Source of the DNA: Staphylotrichum longicolle
Taxonomy: Eukaryota; Ascomycota; Sordariomycetes; Sordariales; Chaetomiaceae
DNA length: 64,000 nucleotides
Direction: 5' to 3'
Assembly: GCA_019096155.1 (NCBI GenBank)
Contig: JAHCVI010000004.1
Span: 2,728,001 to 2,792,000 of the forward strand
Part shown: piece by piece, positions 9,889-20,804 of the stretch
How the letters are laid out: every line of letters starts with the position of its first letter
Numbering within the stretch: position 1 is the stretch's first letter
The notes under the pieces: model-generated
What the model saw: only the letters and a program-made list of their open reading frames with translations
What the model was told of the DNA's origin: nothing
The model's database searches: none
Program-made: the position numbers and the translations under genes

Positions 9889-11628
9889 TTATCCCTCCCT
9901 GCCATACTGTATTCCCAGGCCAACACGGCCGGTATCCCGCAAGCCCCCAACCTCCCGCAGCTTCTTAGTCGGGCTGGTCACGCGGTCGTGCATCGCGTGG
10001 TACCCATCAACCACCTCGCCGTGCTGTCCGCTGAACTTGCGCTTCCCGTGGGACGACGACAGGCCGGCCTTATTGAGCCCGCCAAACAGCTTCGCTTGCA
10101 GCTTCGCGCTCCTGTCCGCGGCCGCGGGAGTGCCGTCTCTGGAATTGCCGGCCGAGGCGGCGACTTCAAAACTTTCGCGCGGATCCCGGCGGAGCATCTC
10201 CGACGCCGCCTGGCTGGCCTGGCTCGCAAACACCTCCTCATCCTTTCCCTCCTCGCCCGACAATCTCCTGAGTGAGCTCCGCGAGTGCTGGTGTTGAGAT
10301 CCGCGCGAGGCAAAGGACTGCAACGCCTGGCGTGCGAGTTCCTGGTTGTCTTCGGCGGAGATGGTGCTTTCCCGGCTCTTACGACGCTCTCGACTCCGAG
10401 GTGTGGTGGGTGTCTCGGGGATGAAGCGGCTGTGGCGTTGTGGAGGCTCTGTCTGTGGTACGAGGTCGATGGACGGCAGGAGCCCTCTATTGGCTCCCTG
10501 GCTATGCGACAGTGGAGTTGACGGCAGAGATGACATGGATTGGACGTTGCGCGTGTGCTTGAGCGGGACGCGGGACGCTGGGCGTTGGCCGACAAGTGGA
10601 GTCGAAGGGGCGCTGGTGTTGTTGTCTTGGCTGAGCGCCTGGAGGAGGACAGCAAACCCTTCCTGGTGGTGGTCTCGGTGGCTGTCGCGGTGCGCTGACC
10701 TAGGCGTCTGTCGCGGGGTCGCTCGGTGCTGCTGAGGGCTTGTAGCTTGGGCCTTCGGCGTCATTGCCCCATGAAACATACCTCCGGGGCTGCGAAAGAG
10801 GCGGAAGTGATCGCGGTTTTCACGGATGCGGTTCAGCAGCATCTCCCGCTCGTCAGCCAATCCCGCGATCTCGTCCTCCTTTTGCTGTATGACCTTCCTC
10901 GCCGCCTTGACCTTCTTTTGCAGGGCATCTTTCTCCTCAAGCGTCCGTTCGTAGCGAACCTGGAGTTGCAGGTACTTGGCTTGATTGGACTCGGACACTG
11001 TTGTGATGTCGCGGCGGGCCTGTCGTGCGCATTCGGCCTGCTGCAAAGCTTGGACTTCCTTCTTGGTCATCTCGTGCTCGACTGCGGCACGCTTCGTATC
11101 TTCCTCGGCCCGGATGCTGAGCATGTTATACTGCAACTTGTGGTGGGCATTCTCCATCTTGAGTCTCGCCTGCTCGGCCATGCAGGCTTGGAGCATGGCC
11201 CGCAGCTCGTCGACAGAGGCATCAGCAACCTGGGACGGCGTCGGTGTGGCGAACTCGGCGGCGACGCTCTCTCGCTTGAACCCGTTGATGCCAGTGGTGG
11301 GGGGTGACACGATGCCAGGGCGTTGTGAGCTGAGGTAACCCAGGGGGTTGGCATTGCTTGCGCCAGCGCTGGGCATCTGTGAGGACGGGGGTGGTGTGAG
11401 GGAGGACGGAATGACAGACGGCGCTGGCCGGTCTTCATTGAGCTCGGTCTTGAAAGACGAAGCAGGTTCGATCGGGGAATACGGGGCTTCGGTTGGGGGG
11501 ATGCTCTGTTGCGACGAGGCGACGATGGAGTCATCGCTCAGCGGCGTGGTTGGCTCGTCGATGAGGTCGACCCCTCTCTCGTGGACGCCATTGACGACCT
11601 GAGCGGAGGGCTCCGAGTCGGAGGACAT
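9889..11628 (-). CDS. Coiled-coil, serine/proline-rich protein of unknown function
   Basis: The single-exon frame of 579 residues starts MSSDSEPSAQVV. Residues 1-125 are disordered and rich in S/P/T. Residues about 135-275 are a strongly heptad-like, charged helix (ELRAMLQACMAEQARLKMEN through QKEDEIAGLADEREML) and should form a long coiled coil. The remainder is disordered and S/R/Q-rich, with many SP/TP sites (TPRQTPRSAH, IPETPTTPRSR) that look like proline-directed kinase targets, and a basic C-terminus (SSHGKRKFSG). I do not recognise a named family. The composition suggests a cytoskeletal, spindle-pole or nuclear scaffold, but that is only inference. The single long frame and consistent codon use make the gene itself very likely. 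Confidence 0.8.
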   Translation of the reverse strand: MSSDSEPSAQVVNGVHERGVDLIDEPTTPLSDDSIVASSQQSIPPTEAPYSPIEPASSFKTELNEDRPAPSVIPSSLTPPPSSQMPSAGASNANPLGYLSSQRPGIVSPPTTGINGFKRESVAAEFATPTPSQVADASVDELRAMLQACMAEQARLKMENAHHKLQYNMLSIRAEEDTKRAAVEHEMTKKEVQALQQAECARQARRDITTVSESNQAKYLQLQVRYERTLEEKDALQKKVKAARKVIQQKEDEIAGLADEREMLLNRIRENRDHFRLFRSPGGMFHGAMTPKAQATSPQQHRATPRQTPRSAHRDSHRDHHQEGFAVLLQALSQDNNTSAPSTPLVGQRPASRVPLKHTRNVQSMSSLPSTPLSHSQGANRGLLPSIDLVPQTEPPQRHSRFIPETPTTPRSRERRKSRESTISAEDNQELARQALQSFASRGSQHQHSRSSLRRLSGEEGKDEEVFASQASQAASEMLRRDPRESFEVAASAGNSRDGTPAAADRSAKLQAKLFGGLNKAGLSSSHGKRKFSGQHGEVVDGYHAMHDRVTSPTKKLREVGGLRDTGRVGLGIQYGREG

Positions 11629-12478
11629 GGTGGATTGAGGTTGACAAGCGCAATGGCTCGTGATTCAGGTCGATGGAATGAAAAAGTGCGATCGCCAGAA
11701 ATGGGTATCGAGGGCTCTTTGTGGTATATGTTGGTGGTGGCCCGTATTGTTGTTGGGCCTATGGCTGCTGCGCAATCGCACTGGAACACGTCACTCCGAC
11801 TTTCTGTCGGCGGTCGAAGAGAGCAAGGGTGGTCCAAGCGGGGAGGATGGGGTAGTGGGCAGCTCGGACGTCGATGGAAGCATGAAGCTCTGGAGCGCAG
11901 AGTCCTGTCAGGTGTCGAGAGACGGATGGATGCGATGCGGGTTGTTGGAATGCGAGTGTTGTGGTGGAGACTCCCCCCAGCCTGCTAACAAACGTGCCTA
12001 GCCGTTGCCCCGTGAATGAAGGTGGAGGGCAAAATTGGAAGGGGTTGGCCTGCCTCCGCTAAGCCCAAAAGCCATTAGCCTTCAATACCGCCGCTTGTCA
12101 CCGCTTTCCCCTCACATGTGGGGGCGCAACCAAAAACTTCCGATGTTCGCCAAGCCTGAGAATGGAGTTAGGCTGTCGTGCATTAAGACTTGCTCAATCC
12201 GCTGTTCATGAGGCAATGGATACCGGGGATTCTTTGCACACATGCACCGCGAGACACAACTGATGCCAGCTATATGGTGTATATGAGCTGTAAGCTAAAC
12301 TGCCACGAAATATCTGGCTCGTCTAGCTCGAACATTGCTGTACTTCGTTCCTTCGTTCCAACTTCCTTCCCGTCTTAAGCAATTTGACTTGCGCCCTCTC
12401 AGGCCAAGTCCGGTGTTGCACTTGGAAACCATACAAGTCTTCCACAGTTTAGCTGCCTCTGTCGTTGTCTCGACAACA
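11629..12478. other. Intergenic region between MFS gene 3' end and coiled-coil gene
   Basis: Contains the promoter of the coiled-coil gene. Overlapping short frames at 11509-12001 have no features of real genes. Nothing else was seen. Confidence 0.5.
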
Positions 12479-14434
12479 TTAGTTGCCTCCCTGGGCGCCG
12501 AGGTCGCGGAGCAGGATGGCGTCGTTTTCGGGCCTCTGTGGATGGCGGATGTTGACCCATCCCAGAAACAGTGATGTAAACACAGCCAGACCACTGATGC
12601 CGGCAGCCAAATAGAAGACGCGGTCAATGGCGAGTGAATACGCCACCAGCACGCCGGGTAAATCTTGCGCGCTCACAATGTCCCGGAAATGGGTTGCTCC
12701 TGCGGCCATGACGGCACTCGAGTCAACGAGAGGAGCGTGCTTGGGGAGTTCAGATTCGAGGCCCCCTTCGAACAGAGTGTCGGAGACTGCGAGCAGAATA
12801 GCTGTGCCGAGACTCTGGGCAAACATGACGATCGAATTGCCCATGGCGATGTCGGCATGGTTGAGGGAGGCTTGAACTGCGATGACCGCCTGTGCTCGGA
12901 GTCAGCACCAACATCATATACAGGAAAACATGGTCTTGCACAGAGGAGTATAACCAACTTACCAACGGCATACCCACACCGCGGCCTACTCCGTTAAGAA
13001 TCTGATATCCAATCCACTGGCTTGTAGACGTGCTGGGAGAAGAGGTCGAGTAGAGGCCATTTGAGATCGCGCCGATGATGGCAGCAGCGATGGCAAATGG
13101 GATTACGTAGCCTGTCCGTTGTACTGCCGTTTCTGTTAGGAGGGCACTGTACAAAAAGCGAGCTTGGAGACCACTTACCCAATTTCCCCGTTGGGGGGAC
13201 GGCAAGGAGCTGGCTGAGAATGCTGGCCAGCACGTAGACACCGCTCATCATGGGGCTTGCGCCACGGACGGCCTGGAAATAAATGGGCAAGAAGAATGAG
13301 GCGCAGAAGACATTTGTCAAGAAGAAGCAGTGCGTGAGCGCACCGGCCCAGACTCCTCTCGCCTTCATGATGGAGAACGGAATCAATGCTTCGTCGCCTT
13401 GGTACCAGTCCCACGCAAGCCAGAGCAGTGCAGTAGCCCCAGCTCCACAAAAGAGCCCGATGATGGTCGCCGAGTTCCATGCGTAGGCACTGCCGCCCTA
13501 CGACAAAGCAAGCAGGAGTTGAGTGGTGGCCATTGCGATGAAGGCGGAGCCGAGAAGGTCGAGCTCAACGTGGAGTCTCCGCAAGACGGACCGAGGGTTC
13601 GGCTTCTCCAACTGGTCAGGCACTTGGATAAGGCAGAACCCGGCGACGAGAAGACCGCCCACCGGCAAGTTGATGTAAAAACACCAGCGCCATGTTGCGT
13701 AAGATGTGAATGCTCCACCAAGAAGCGGCCCGACGGCAATCCCAAGCTGCCCAAAGCCCATCATGGCGCCCATCCGCGAAACACGTATGGCTAGAGGCAT
13801 CGCAGAAGCCGTGATGGTCAGCCCGCCGCTGATGACGCCAGCGCTTCCAATGCCAGCAATCGCTCGTCCAGCAATCAGCATGGCGGAGGATGTTGCTACT
13901 CCGCAGATGACCGATCCAATCTCGAAGATGGCGAAGAAGGCAAGGAACGAGAACTTGTTGTTGAACTTGTGATAGATCCTGCCTGAAAGCGGTTGGAGTG
14001 CAGCGCTGGCCAGCTGGTAGACGCTTACATACCAACCGACATCCTGGACAGAGTGGAATTCGTCTGTGATGCGGGGGATCTAATTCACGGCATGTGAGCG
14101 TCGATTCGGGGGATAGCAGGGAGACAGCGGAACTCACAGCAGTCGCGATGATTGAGTTATCAAGCATTACCAGAAACATGGCGGTAGTGAGAAAGAACAG
14201 GAGAGCCACGAGCCGCTTGCCAGTCATCCACTGGGCCCCGTTCTTAGCGATGGCAGCTCCCTCTTCTAGCCCGTTACTCCGGTGCGAATGCGCTTCTTGG
14301 TCCATGGATGGTCTCAGCACAGACTGCTTTGGTTCGCTTGGCACCCGGTTTGTTCTGCGATTGATTAATTCGGGAATGGTTGAGTTTTCGCTCGAATACC
14401 TGGTCGAGGTTATCGACCTCGTTGTTGTGTCCAT
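12479..14434 (-). pseudogene. DHA2-type MFS drug/toxin exporter interrupted by an in-frame TAG
   Basis: Exons are 14434-14139 (first nucleotide of the intron is 14137, so the exon ends at 14138), 14079-13179, 13123-12963 and 12889-12479; introns are 14080-14137, 13124-13178 and 12890-12962, and all joins hold the frame. Apart from one codon the product is a complete 14-helix DHA2-type major facilitator of about 589 residues. Helix 1 is LVALLFFLTTAMFLVMLDNS, motif C is AVGPLLGGAF, and the family mark WRWCFYINLPVGG is present. Such proteins are proton antiporters that expel toxins, antifungals and secondary metabolites across the plasma membrane. Codon 293 is TAG (13498-13500), in LLLALS-stop-GGSAYAW, where relatives typically have Trp (TGG). 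Reading continues in the same frame on both sides, so this is a substitution. No intron of workable size removes it. It is divergent from a Zn2Cys6 regulator. It may be a young pseudogene or a base error. Confidence 0.85.
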
Positions 14435-15461
14435 TGTTGCGGTGCAGGATGGCCTTTCCCAGGCGAGCTTGAGGTCGTGGAGATGGCTGAAGCGCGAAAG
14501 ATGCGCGTTTCCAAAGAGTGGGTGGCATGAAACTGACAAGGCCCAAGTTCAATGGATTTTACTGCAGGCAGCAGGTGTTCACAGTCAGGCTGCAGATGGT
14601 TTGCTCCTTCCCGGCCCTGGCAACCAGAAGGGCATGGCTCGCGCCCTCAATGCGGTTCGCATCACCGGTGGATTTCATGAGATCTCCCCATTGCATCTTT
14701 CTAGGCCACTAAAATTTGGATGCTCCTGTCACTAGCTCCCCGCCTCGTGCGGACAACATCAAACAGCACAGCGTCTAAAATAAGGCCCCGAGTAGCCATC
14801 GGAGACAGACAACTTGCTGTCTTTCCTCTCAGCCTATCATGACCTCAACACTCGCGACAGGGGCCGAGTCACAACCTCATTCAAGAGATAAAAACTTCGG
14901 TTGTGAGCGACAGCGCAGGACGACTGGAGTTGCAAGCACCATGTCGACTCGTTTGTTGACTCGGCTGACGTTGTGTTCAGGAGTTGTCAAGCTTTCTTGG
15001 CAGAACCCGGCATTTCTCAGCCCTGTTCTCGGCTTGGCGACCAGGGTCACATATCCGAACAAGCCCGAAAATCCACAAATCTGCGCGAATGGCATGTGAG
15101 ATCGACAGCGGAGTTCGGAAGCTGCGGGTTTGTCCGATTCCCGCATGTCGTGTCGTGGGTCATCTCATCATCCTTTTGATGCAAGATTCTTCTGGACGTT
15201 TTCTCGTACCCAGCGGGAGGAGTTGAGACATAAACGGCCTTTCCCTACCGCTTTCGCTGGCAAGCCAAGCAAAGCTAGCAGCCGCCTCGACTTTGCCATC
15301 GGCACGGGAGACCCGGCACGCTGGGCCTCTTTGCTAGCTGCGACACTGCCTGCATCCCGTCATCTTGTCCTCTCTTCCACGGGCGCATCCCACGCTCGCC
15401 AACCCTAACCCCCACGCCGGCATCCTTTGCATGATCACGCTCGCCACGGAGCCACATCGCC
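14435..15461. promoter_or_regulatory. Shared promoter region of MFS exporter and Zn2Cys6 regulator
   Basis: The start codons of the two divergent genes are about 1 kb apart with no gene between them. An AACCCTAACC telobox-like motif lies at 15401-15410, only about 50 bases before the regulator's ATG. Binding sites for the regulator itself (inverted or everted CGG triplets) would be expected here, but I did not find an unambiguous pair. Confidence 0.4.
15401..15411 (+). promoter_or_regulatory. Telobox-like motif AACCCTAACCC
   Basis: One and a half telomere-type repeats sit 51-61 bases upstream of the Zn2Cys6 regulator start. Such motifs in fungal and plant promoters can bind Myb/telobox factors of the Tbf1 type. 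The array is too short to be a telomere remnant. Confidence 0.45.
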
Positions 15462-17794
15462 ATGGAGTCGGATACCAGTGGCCCGACAAATGGCACGCCG
15501 GCGCCGTACGGGAGAGCGTGCACCAACTGTGCGCGTGCGAAATGCAGGTGTATCTACCGCTCCGAGGGCGCCGACTGCGAACGGTACGTATGATATCACC
15601 ACTCCAGTCCAGCGAGACATCAGCCCATCCAGGGCAAGGAGGGCATGGAGGGTCGTGTTCCAGATCCGGCTTGATCTGCTCGCCCCTGGTGATCATGGCC
15701 CCATGGCGCCTATCCCGTCCAAGACTGGTGGCCCCGCGACCCGAACGCCGTCCTCGGTGCCCGGTCCGGCAGAGCTCGAACTCCGTTCTGGATCGTCCAA
15801 CGGCCAGGGCCCCACTCCGTCATGCATGATTTAGTGTTCTCCTGTGCCTCCACCCGTACCGAGACTGACATGACGACAGATGCCATCGCCTGAGGAAAGA
15901 ATGTATACCGTCGGTATCTGTCCGAAAGCGCAATGGCAAGAGGGCCCATGTATCTCGCGCCGCCCAGCTCGAGGCGAAGCTCGAGGACCTGGTCACCCTC
16001 CTCCGGCACCAAGCCGCCCCCACGGACAAGCCTTCTCCTGGTGACACAACAGCCAATGTCTCAACTGGCACGCCGGCGCTGAGTACCCACTCGGTCACGA
16101 GCCGGTCCGAAGCTAGCTCACCCCAGTCGGCCGCCGGCCCCGTACTCCCTCCCCAGCAGGCCGACTGTGCGCCGGGCAGGACCCGCCCGGGGCCAACTCC
16201 CCGCGGGTCTCTCCTTGGTCTTGGCTGCGTGTTCGAGACTGCAGTGCCATCCATGCCGGCCTGCATATACCAACCGAATGCCGTCGAAGCCGCCGAGGAC
16301 CTCATGACGTTTCGCAAATACATGCTCATCTTCCTCCCGTTTGTCCATCTGCCCGCGACCATGACGTCCGAGAGGCTTAGCGAGGTTTATCCGTTCTTGT
16401 GGTTTAACATCATGACGGTCACTTGCAAAAATGTGGACCGTCGTCTCGTCATGAGCGAGGCGGTCAAGAAGCACCTGGCGCAGAAGATGGTCATTGATCA
16501 TGAGAAGAGTCTTGATCTTCTTTTGGGCCTGCTCGCTCTCCTGGGCTGGTAAGCAAACTCCTTTCTCGGAATAGGGATGAGGAGTTAACAAGAATGCACC
16601 TCCAGGACCCATTACCATCTCAGACGAAACAAGCCGGTCCTCTCGGTCCTGGGTTCTCTTGCAAAGTCGTTGGTTTTTGATCTGGGCCTCAACAAGGTCC
16701 CGAGCGAATCCTATCTTTCGGTCTGCTTGAAGACGCCGATTCACCCGCCCCCAAGGGAAAAGACTCTCGAGGAGCGGCGAGCTGTGCTTGCGTGTTTTCT
16801 CCTCACTTCGCAGTTGGTCTTGACTCCCATCTTTGTGTGCGTTGAGTTGCTGACATGACACGCAGGATCTCCTACTCGATCAAGAGGCTGGACGCGCTAA
16901 CCTGGACATCACACATGGATGAGTGCCTCCAAACACTCTCCCAGCAACGAGAGTGGGAAGGAGACGACTTGCTGGTGGCCCAAGTCAAGGTTCAACTCAT
17001 AGTTGAACAGCTGACTCGCGCCACCGCCCAATCACCGGAGGGCATACCCCCAGACTACGTGATATCTGCCCTCCGAGCACAGCTTCAAACCACCAAGACG
17101 CAGCTTCCACACCATCTGCAGCAAAATGGTTCGTTCACAATCAGCCACATGCATATCTCTCGGCGTCTCTAACGTGCCTCAAGACACAATCCTCAGCCAC
17201 ATCTCATACACCGAACTGGCACTCAACGAGGTTGCCATATCCAGGCCAAAGGCTGCTTTTCACGGAATCATGTCCGACATGCAGCGTTATGAGGCATTGG
17301 AAGCCTGCCTCAGCGCTGTCAGGGATTGGTTCGACAGGCACTTTTCGATTCCCAGCTACGTCTACATTGGCATGACGTTTAGTTACTGGTGGAACATGGC
17401 CCATTGCCTGTTGACCCTCTACCGCCTGACAGTCCTCGACGATCCGGCCTGGGACCGCCGCGTCGTCAGGAGCCGAATTGACTTGCTCGCCATTCTCGAT
17501 CAGCTGAAGCTGGGATTCGAACAGGTAGCGGCGCAGCGACGAATAGACGCTGGACCAACCGTGGAGGAGGATTCATTCTCCAAGTTTGTGAAGATGGCTT
17601 GGGCGATGAAGACTAACTGGGCGCCCGAGCTGGCTGCCGCCGAGGGCAACCAAGGGCCGGGCCCGACTCCAGCAGCGGTGGGGACGGGACCCTTTATCAA
17701 CGGCGGCGCTGACGAGTTGAGCGTGCCATTCTACCAACAAGAAGACTCGGAAGCATGGATTGCTGGTCTCTTTGACATAAACTGGGACCCTTAA
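15462..17794 (+). CDS. Zn2Cys6 fungal-type transcription factor
   Basis: Five exons (15462-15583, 15880-16548, 16606-16812, 16866-17128, 17184-17794) give 623 residues with frame kept at every join. The N-terminal binuclear zinc cluster has C20, C23, C30, C39, C42 and C49 (CX2CX6CX8CX2CX6C) with an additional C28, as in the ACTNCARAKC type. A 296-nt first intron splits the cluster between the fourth and fifth ligands (CER|CHR). A short coiled stretch follows (AAQLEAKLEDLVTLL). The middle and C-terminal parts are helical and resemble the regulatory region of fungal pathway-specific activators (ERRAVLACFLLTS, ISYSIKRLDALTWT). The divergent MFS exporter is the obvious candidate target, by position only. 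The ATG at 15462 is the first in frame, 56 nt before the first ligand. Confidence 0.88.
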
Positions 17795-17906
17795 GCTCTT
17801 GTTCTGGTCCGAGGCACAGGAAAAATGGGTGCTCCTCTTTATAGGCTATCTCGAGGGCTCTTGGAGACGCGGTGGCGCTCCACACATTTAACTGCCCGCG
17901 CAACTC

Positions 17907-19226
17907 TCATCGCCACTCAAGGTGGCTCTGCCGCGCTTGCGACGATCGCCCCTCGACTACAACCGCGATTGACGGCACCGGTGGCGGCGGCGAACCAACG
18001 AGCTCAGCGACATGCGGCCCCCCACCAACATTGGACACGCTCGAGAAGCTCATGGCCCGCGACTTGTTGCCGCCGGGTATCATGTATGTCGGTAGATCCG
18101 GGCTGCCGATGTCAGGATAATACGAGGAGACCCGTGAATGCGGTTGTTGCTGGTACGCGGCCATGATGCTGCTCTCCGGCCGGTACGGCGTCATGGGCGA
18201 GACGGGCAGCACCGGCTGGCCCGGCGACGGGTACGCCGTGGTGAAGGCGCTCACCGGGCGTGCCTCGCCCAGGTCCCCACCCAACCACTGCCCCGGCGAC
18301 GGATACCCATCCTGCTGCTCGAACCCGGGCTCACCGGGCATCGTGCCTGCGGGCGGTATCCGGAACCCACTCCCATTACTACTCCCCACGCCCCCCCATC
18401 CCCCAGATCGCCTCCCTCAACAACACCGCCAGCCCCGGGCGCGTAGTTAAACGGGTCTTCCACTCCTCCTCCTCCTCCTCTTCCCCATTACCCGCAACTG
18501 GCATCGTTGGCTTCTCTGCACTACCACCACTACTGTCGTCCATGGACATGCCCCGCGGGTACTCGCCCGTGACGACGGCGCCGCGGATCCCGCTGCCGCC
18601 GCCGCCAGAGGAGGAAGGCGACGGCGGCGATGATGGCCACGCAGGCGACGGCGCCGGCCGCGATGCCCGCTGCTGCGCCGGCGGAGAGGCCGCTGCTGCT
18701 GCTGCTGCCTTCGGTGGTGCTTTCGTTGGATGATGGGGTGGGCGTGGAGGGTGCGTTGGATTCGGACGTGGTGGTGGAGGTTGTTGTGGCTGGGGTGGTT
18801 TCGGTGGAGGATTGGGTTGTGCTTCGCGTTGTGCTGGCGCTGTCGTCATCGTCGTCGTTGTTCTTGTCTTTGCTGGTGTTTGGTTTGGCGGAAGAGGACA
18901 AGGAGGAGGAAGAACGGGGCCGGGCGCTGCTTGTGCGGCTGTTTTGGACGACGGTGCGGGTGATGGTCTGCCGGACGGTGTCGAAGTCGTCGTCGTCTTG
19001 TTCTTGGCGGTCGGCTAGGGCTGCCGCGGCATCGGTGCTTTCCCTCGGTATGAGGGCGGGCTTGATCAAGGGCGGTTAGCGAGACGTGGAATGGGAACCT
19101 AAGGGGGTGACGCACTGCTGCTGCTGCTGTCGCGGCGACTCGTGAGGTGGTGAACTGCGCTGACGCAACCCCGACACCGGCAGCGGCCACGGTCAGGAGA
19201 GTGAAGAGGGTTTTGCTTCGCTTCAT
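17907..19226 (-). CDS. Secreted-type single-pass membrane protein, Ser/Thr-rich, frame-disrupted tail
   Basis: Exon 1 (19226-19116) encodes a signal peptide (MKRSKTLFTLLTVAAAGVGVASA). After intron 19061-19115, exon 2 carries an acidic then Ser/Thr-rich, probably O-mannosylated ectodomain, and a transmembrane helix (AAGIAAGAVACVAIIAAVAFLLW) followed by basic RRRQRDPR. The layout fits fungal cell-wall-stress-sensor-like or Mid2-like proteins, with a short ectodomain and a proline-rich cytoplasmic tail. The tail is readable only in successive frames. One holds EYPRGMSMDDSSGG and PTMPVAGNGEEEE; another holds EDPFNYAPGAGG; the last holds RIPPAGTMPGEP and QPHSRVSSYYPDIG, ending at 17907. No convincing introns join them. 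The frame order is what successive single-base deletions would give. Gene secure, tail structure not. Confidence 0.65.
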
Positions 19227-20804
19227 TGATCTGGATTGTTCCCTCGACTTCGTCGAGCTTGGGAGCTTTACTTCCAGCGGTCACGACAGCGGCTGCTGTC
19301 GCATCCCCAGGCGGGCTGCTGTGGGGATGGGATACTGGGGGTTCTTGTGTATGGGAGATGAGAGAAGGCAAAAGAGCCAGAAGGGAAAGAAGGGCAAGGT
19401 GGGGGCGGAGTGGTTGTGCGACGCGCAGTCTATAAGAGGTGGTTGTGGCGGATCCTACGGTCTGGTGCAGGCTCTGGGTTGGGAGGGGGAGGCATGGCCG
19501 GCCGTCGTACCCTACTCTGTGTGTGTATGGTCCTTCGCGACAGACCCATTTGGAGCAGTTCAATATTGTCCCTTGTTGCTGACGGGGTGTCTCTCGAGAG
19601 CATGGCGATCTTGCACGAGATTCAAGTTTACCTCTCGGGTCCCGTGTCGGATGGCCAACTCTTCCACGTCGTGCTCTCTCCTTATTGTCTGTTTCTAGAA
19701 CGGCCATTCCAGATGTGATGGGTTTTGTTTGGCTTTCGTATTTCCCGAGATGCATTCGGCTGGCCGGTCATTGGGTCTCTGTCTGTCTCAGCTGGGGTCT
19801 GAGGTGGGTGGATGACGGTCTCCGCCCCTGGCCGGGCCAAGCGGCCACAGTTTGCCGGTTCTAGGGCCGGTTTTGTGGACCACGCGGAGGGTTGGGCGCG
19901 GCCCGTCTGGTGGGGCCACTGGGGCCTGCCGGGCATTGGTGCTCTCGGGTGCAGGCAGGCAAGGCACGTCGGTACCTATCTTCCATTGGCTTGCCTCCTC
20001 GTTTTTCCTACAGCACCTACCTAAGGTACCTAGGTATGTACATGCTTCCCTGCATTCAGTTGTCGGTTGGGTTCACCGGCGGCTCTTGGGGAGTATTCCT
20101 GTCCCTTCCTTCTCTTCTGGTTTGGACATTGCCTGTCCGACATTGCGGACGGACCAACAGTCTGCGTTGCTCGGAACCGGGCACTGTTGCCGAGATATAA
20201 TTTCCCAGCTTCAATATCGGTTCCACCAACCTTTCTTTTTCTTCGAGAAAACGAAAAAAGTAAGGTAGGAATAGACTAAGAGCTGTCAATGCACAGAGGC
20301 CTAGGACAGAGACAGAAACCATACTCAGGGGAAACCCAGGAGGTTCTAGTCCCCCATTGTGTTTTGTTCATGAACATCCCGCTTTCAGGCCAGGCACGTG
20401 GCTTGGAAGGAGGCTGCAGGGCCCTTGTCGAGCCTGTGAGAAGCAAAGTGGGCGTCTCCGTGGCTGTGGTTCAGGTGGACCCTGAAGATGCGCCTAGCCG
20501 CTTTAGCGCGTTCTGAAGTTCGAGCTTCCACGGATGCCAAGCGCCTGCCGATCCGCAATTTGCCCAAGCTTCTGGAGCTTGATCACGGCCTCCTTCCTTC
20601 TGCCAACTTGCGATGTCCAAGTGCTGTGCCCTGCCGTCTCCTTTGCTGCAGGTTCGCTGCATCATCCCGGACAGTGGTGGACAGTTGAGCTCAACAAATC
20701 ACAGCTCTCTCTCCCGAGAAGGTGGCGCGACAGCTCCCCGCTGACAAGCTCACTCTAAGCAAAGCAAGCGACTTCTGCAGTACACCCCTCTCCCAACCCG
20801 CAAC
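19227..20804. promoter_or_regulatory. Divergent intergenic region with a CCTAGGTA-type palindromic motif
   Basis: This is the upstream region for both the membrane protein (minus) and the LRR gene (plus). At 20015-20040 a near-inverted repeat built from TACCTAAGG and TACCTAGGTA occurs. Shorter TACCTA/TAGGTA copies recur in other intergenic regions of this window (for example 1131, 7313, 35793, 37943, 39308 and 45120). No gene was seen; overlapping frames on both strands are compositional. Confidence 0.45.
20015..20040. repeat. Near-palindrome of TACCTAGG/CCTAAGGTA units
   Basis: The stretch reads as adjacent inverted copies of TACCTA with AAGG and AGG centres. It is AT/GC balanced and sits about 790 bases upstream of the LRR start. 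It may be a protein-binding palindrome or a frequent simple motif of this genome. Confidence 0.45.

Noticed and set aside
12479..17794. Secondary-metabolite biosynthetic cluster around the exporter and regulator
   Set aside because: No polyketide synthase, NRPS, terpene synthase or tailoring set lies nearby; the flanking genes are housekeeping.
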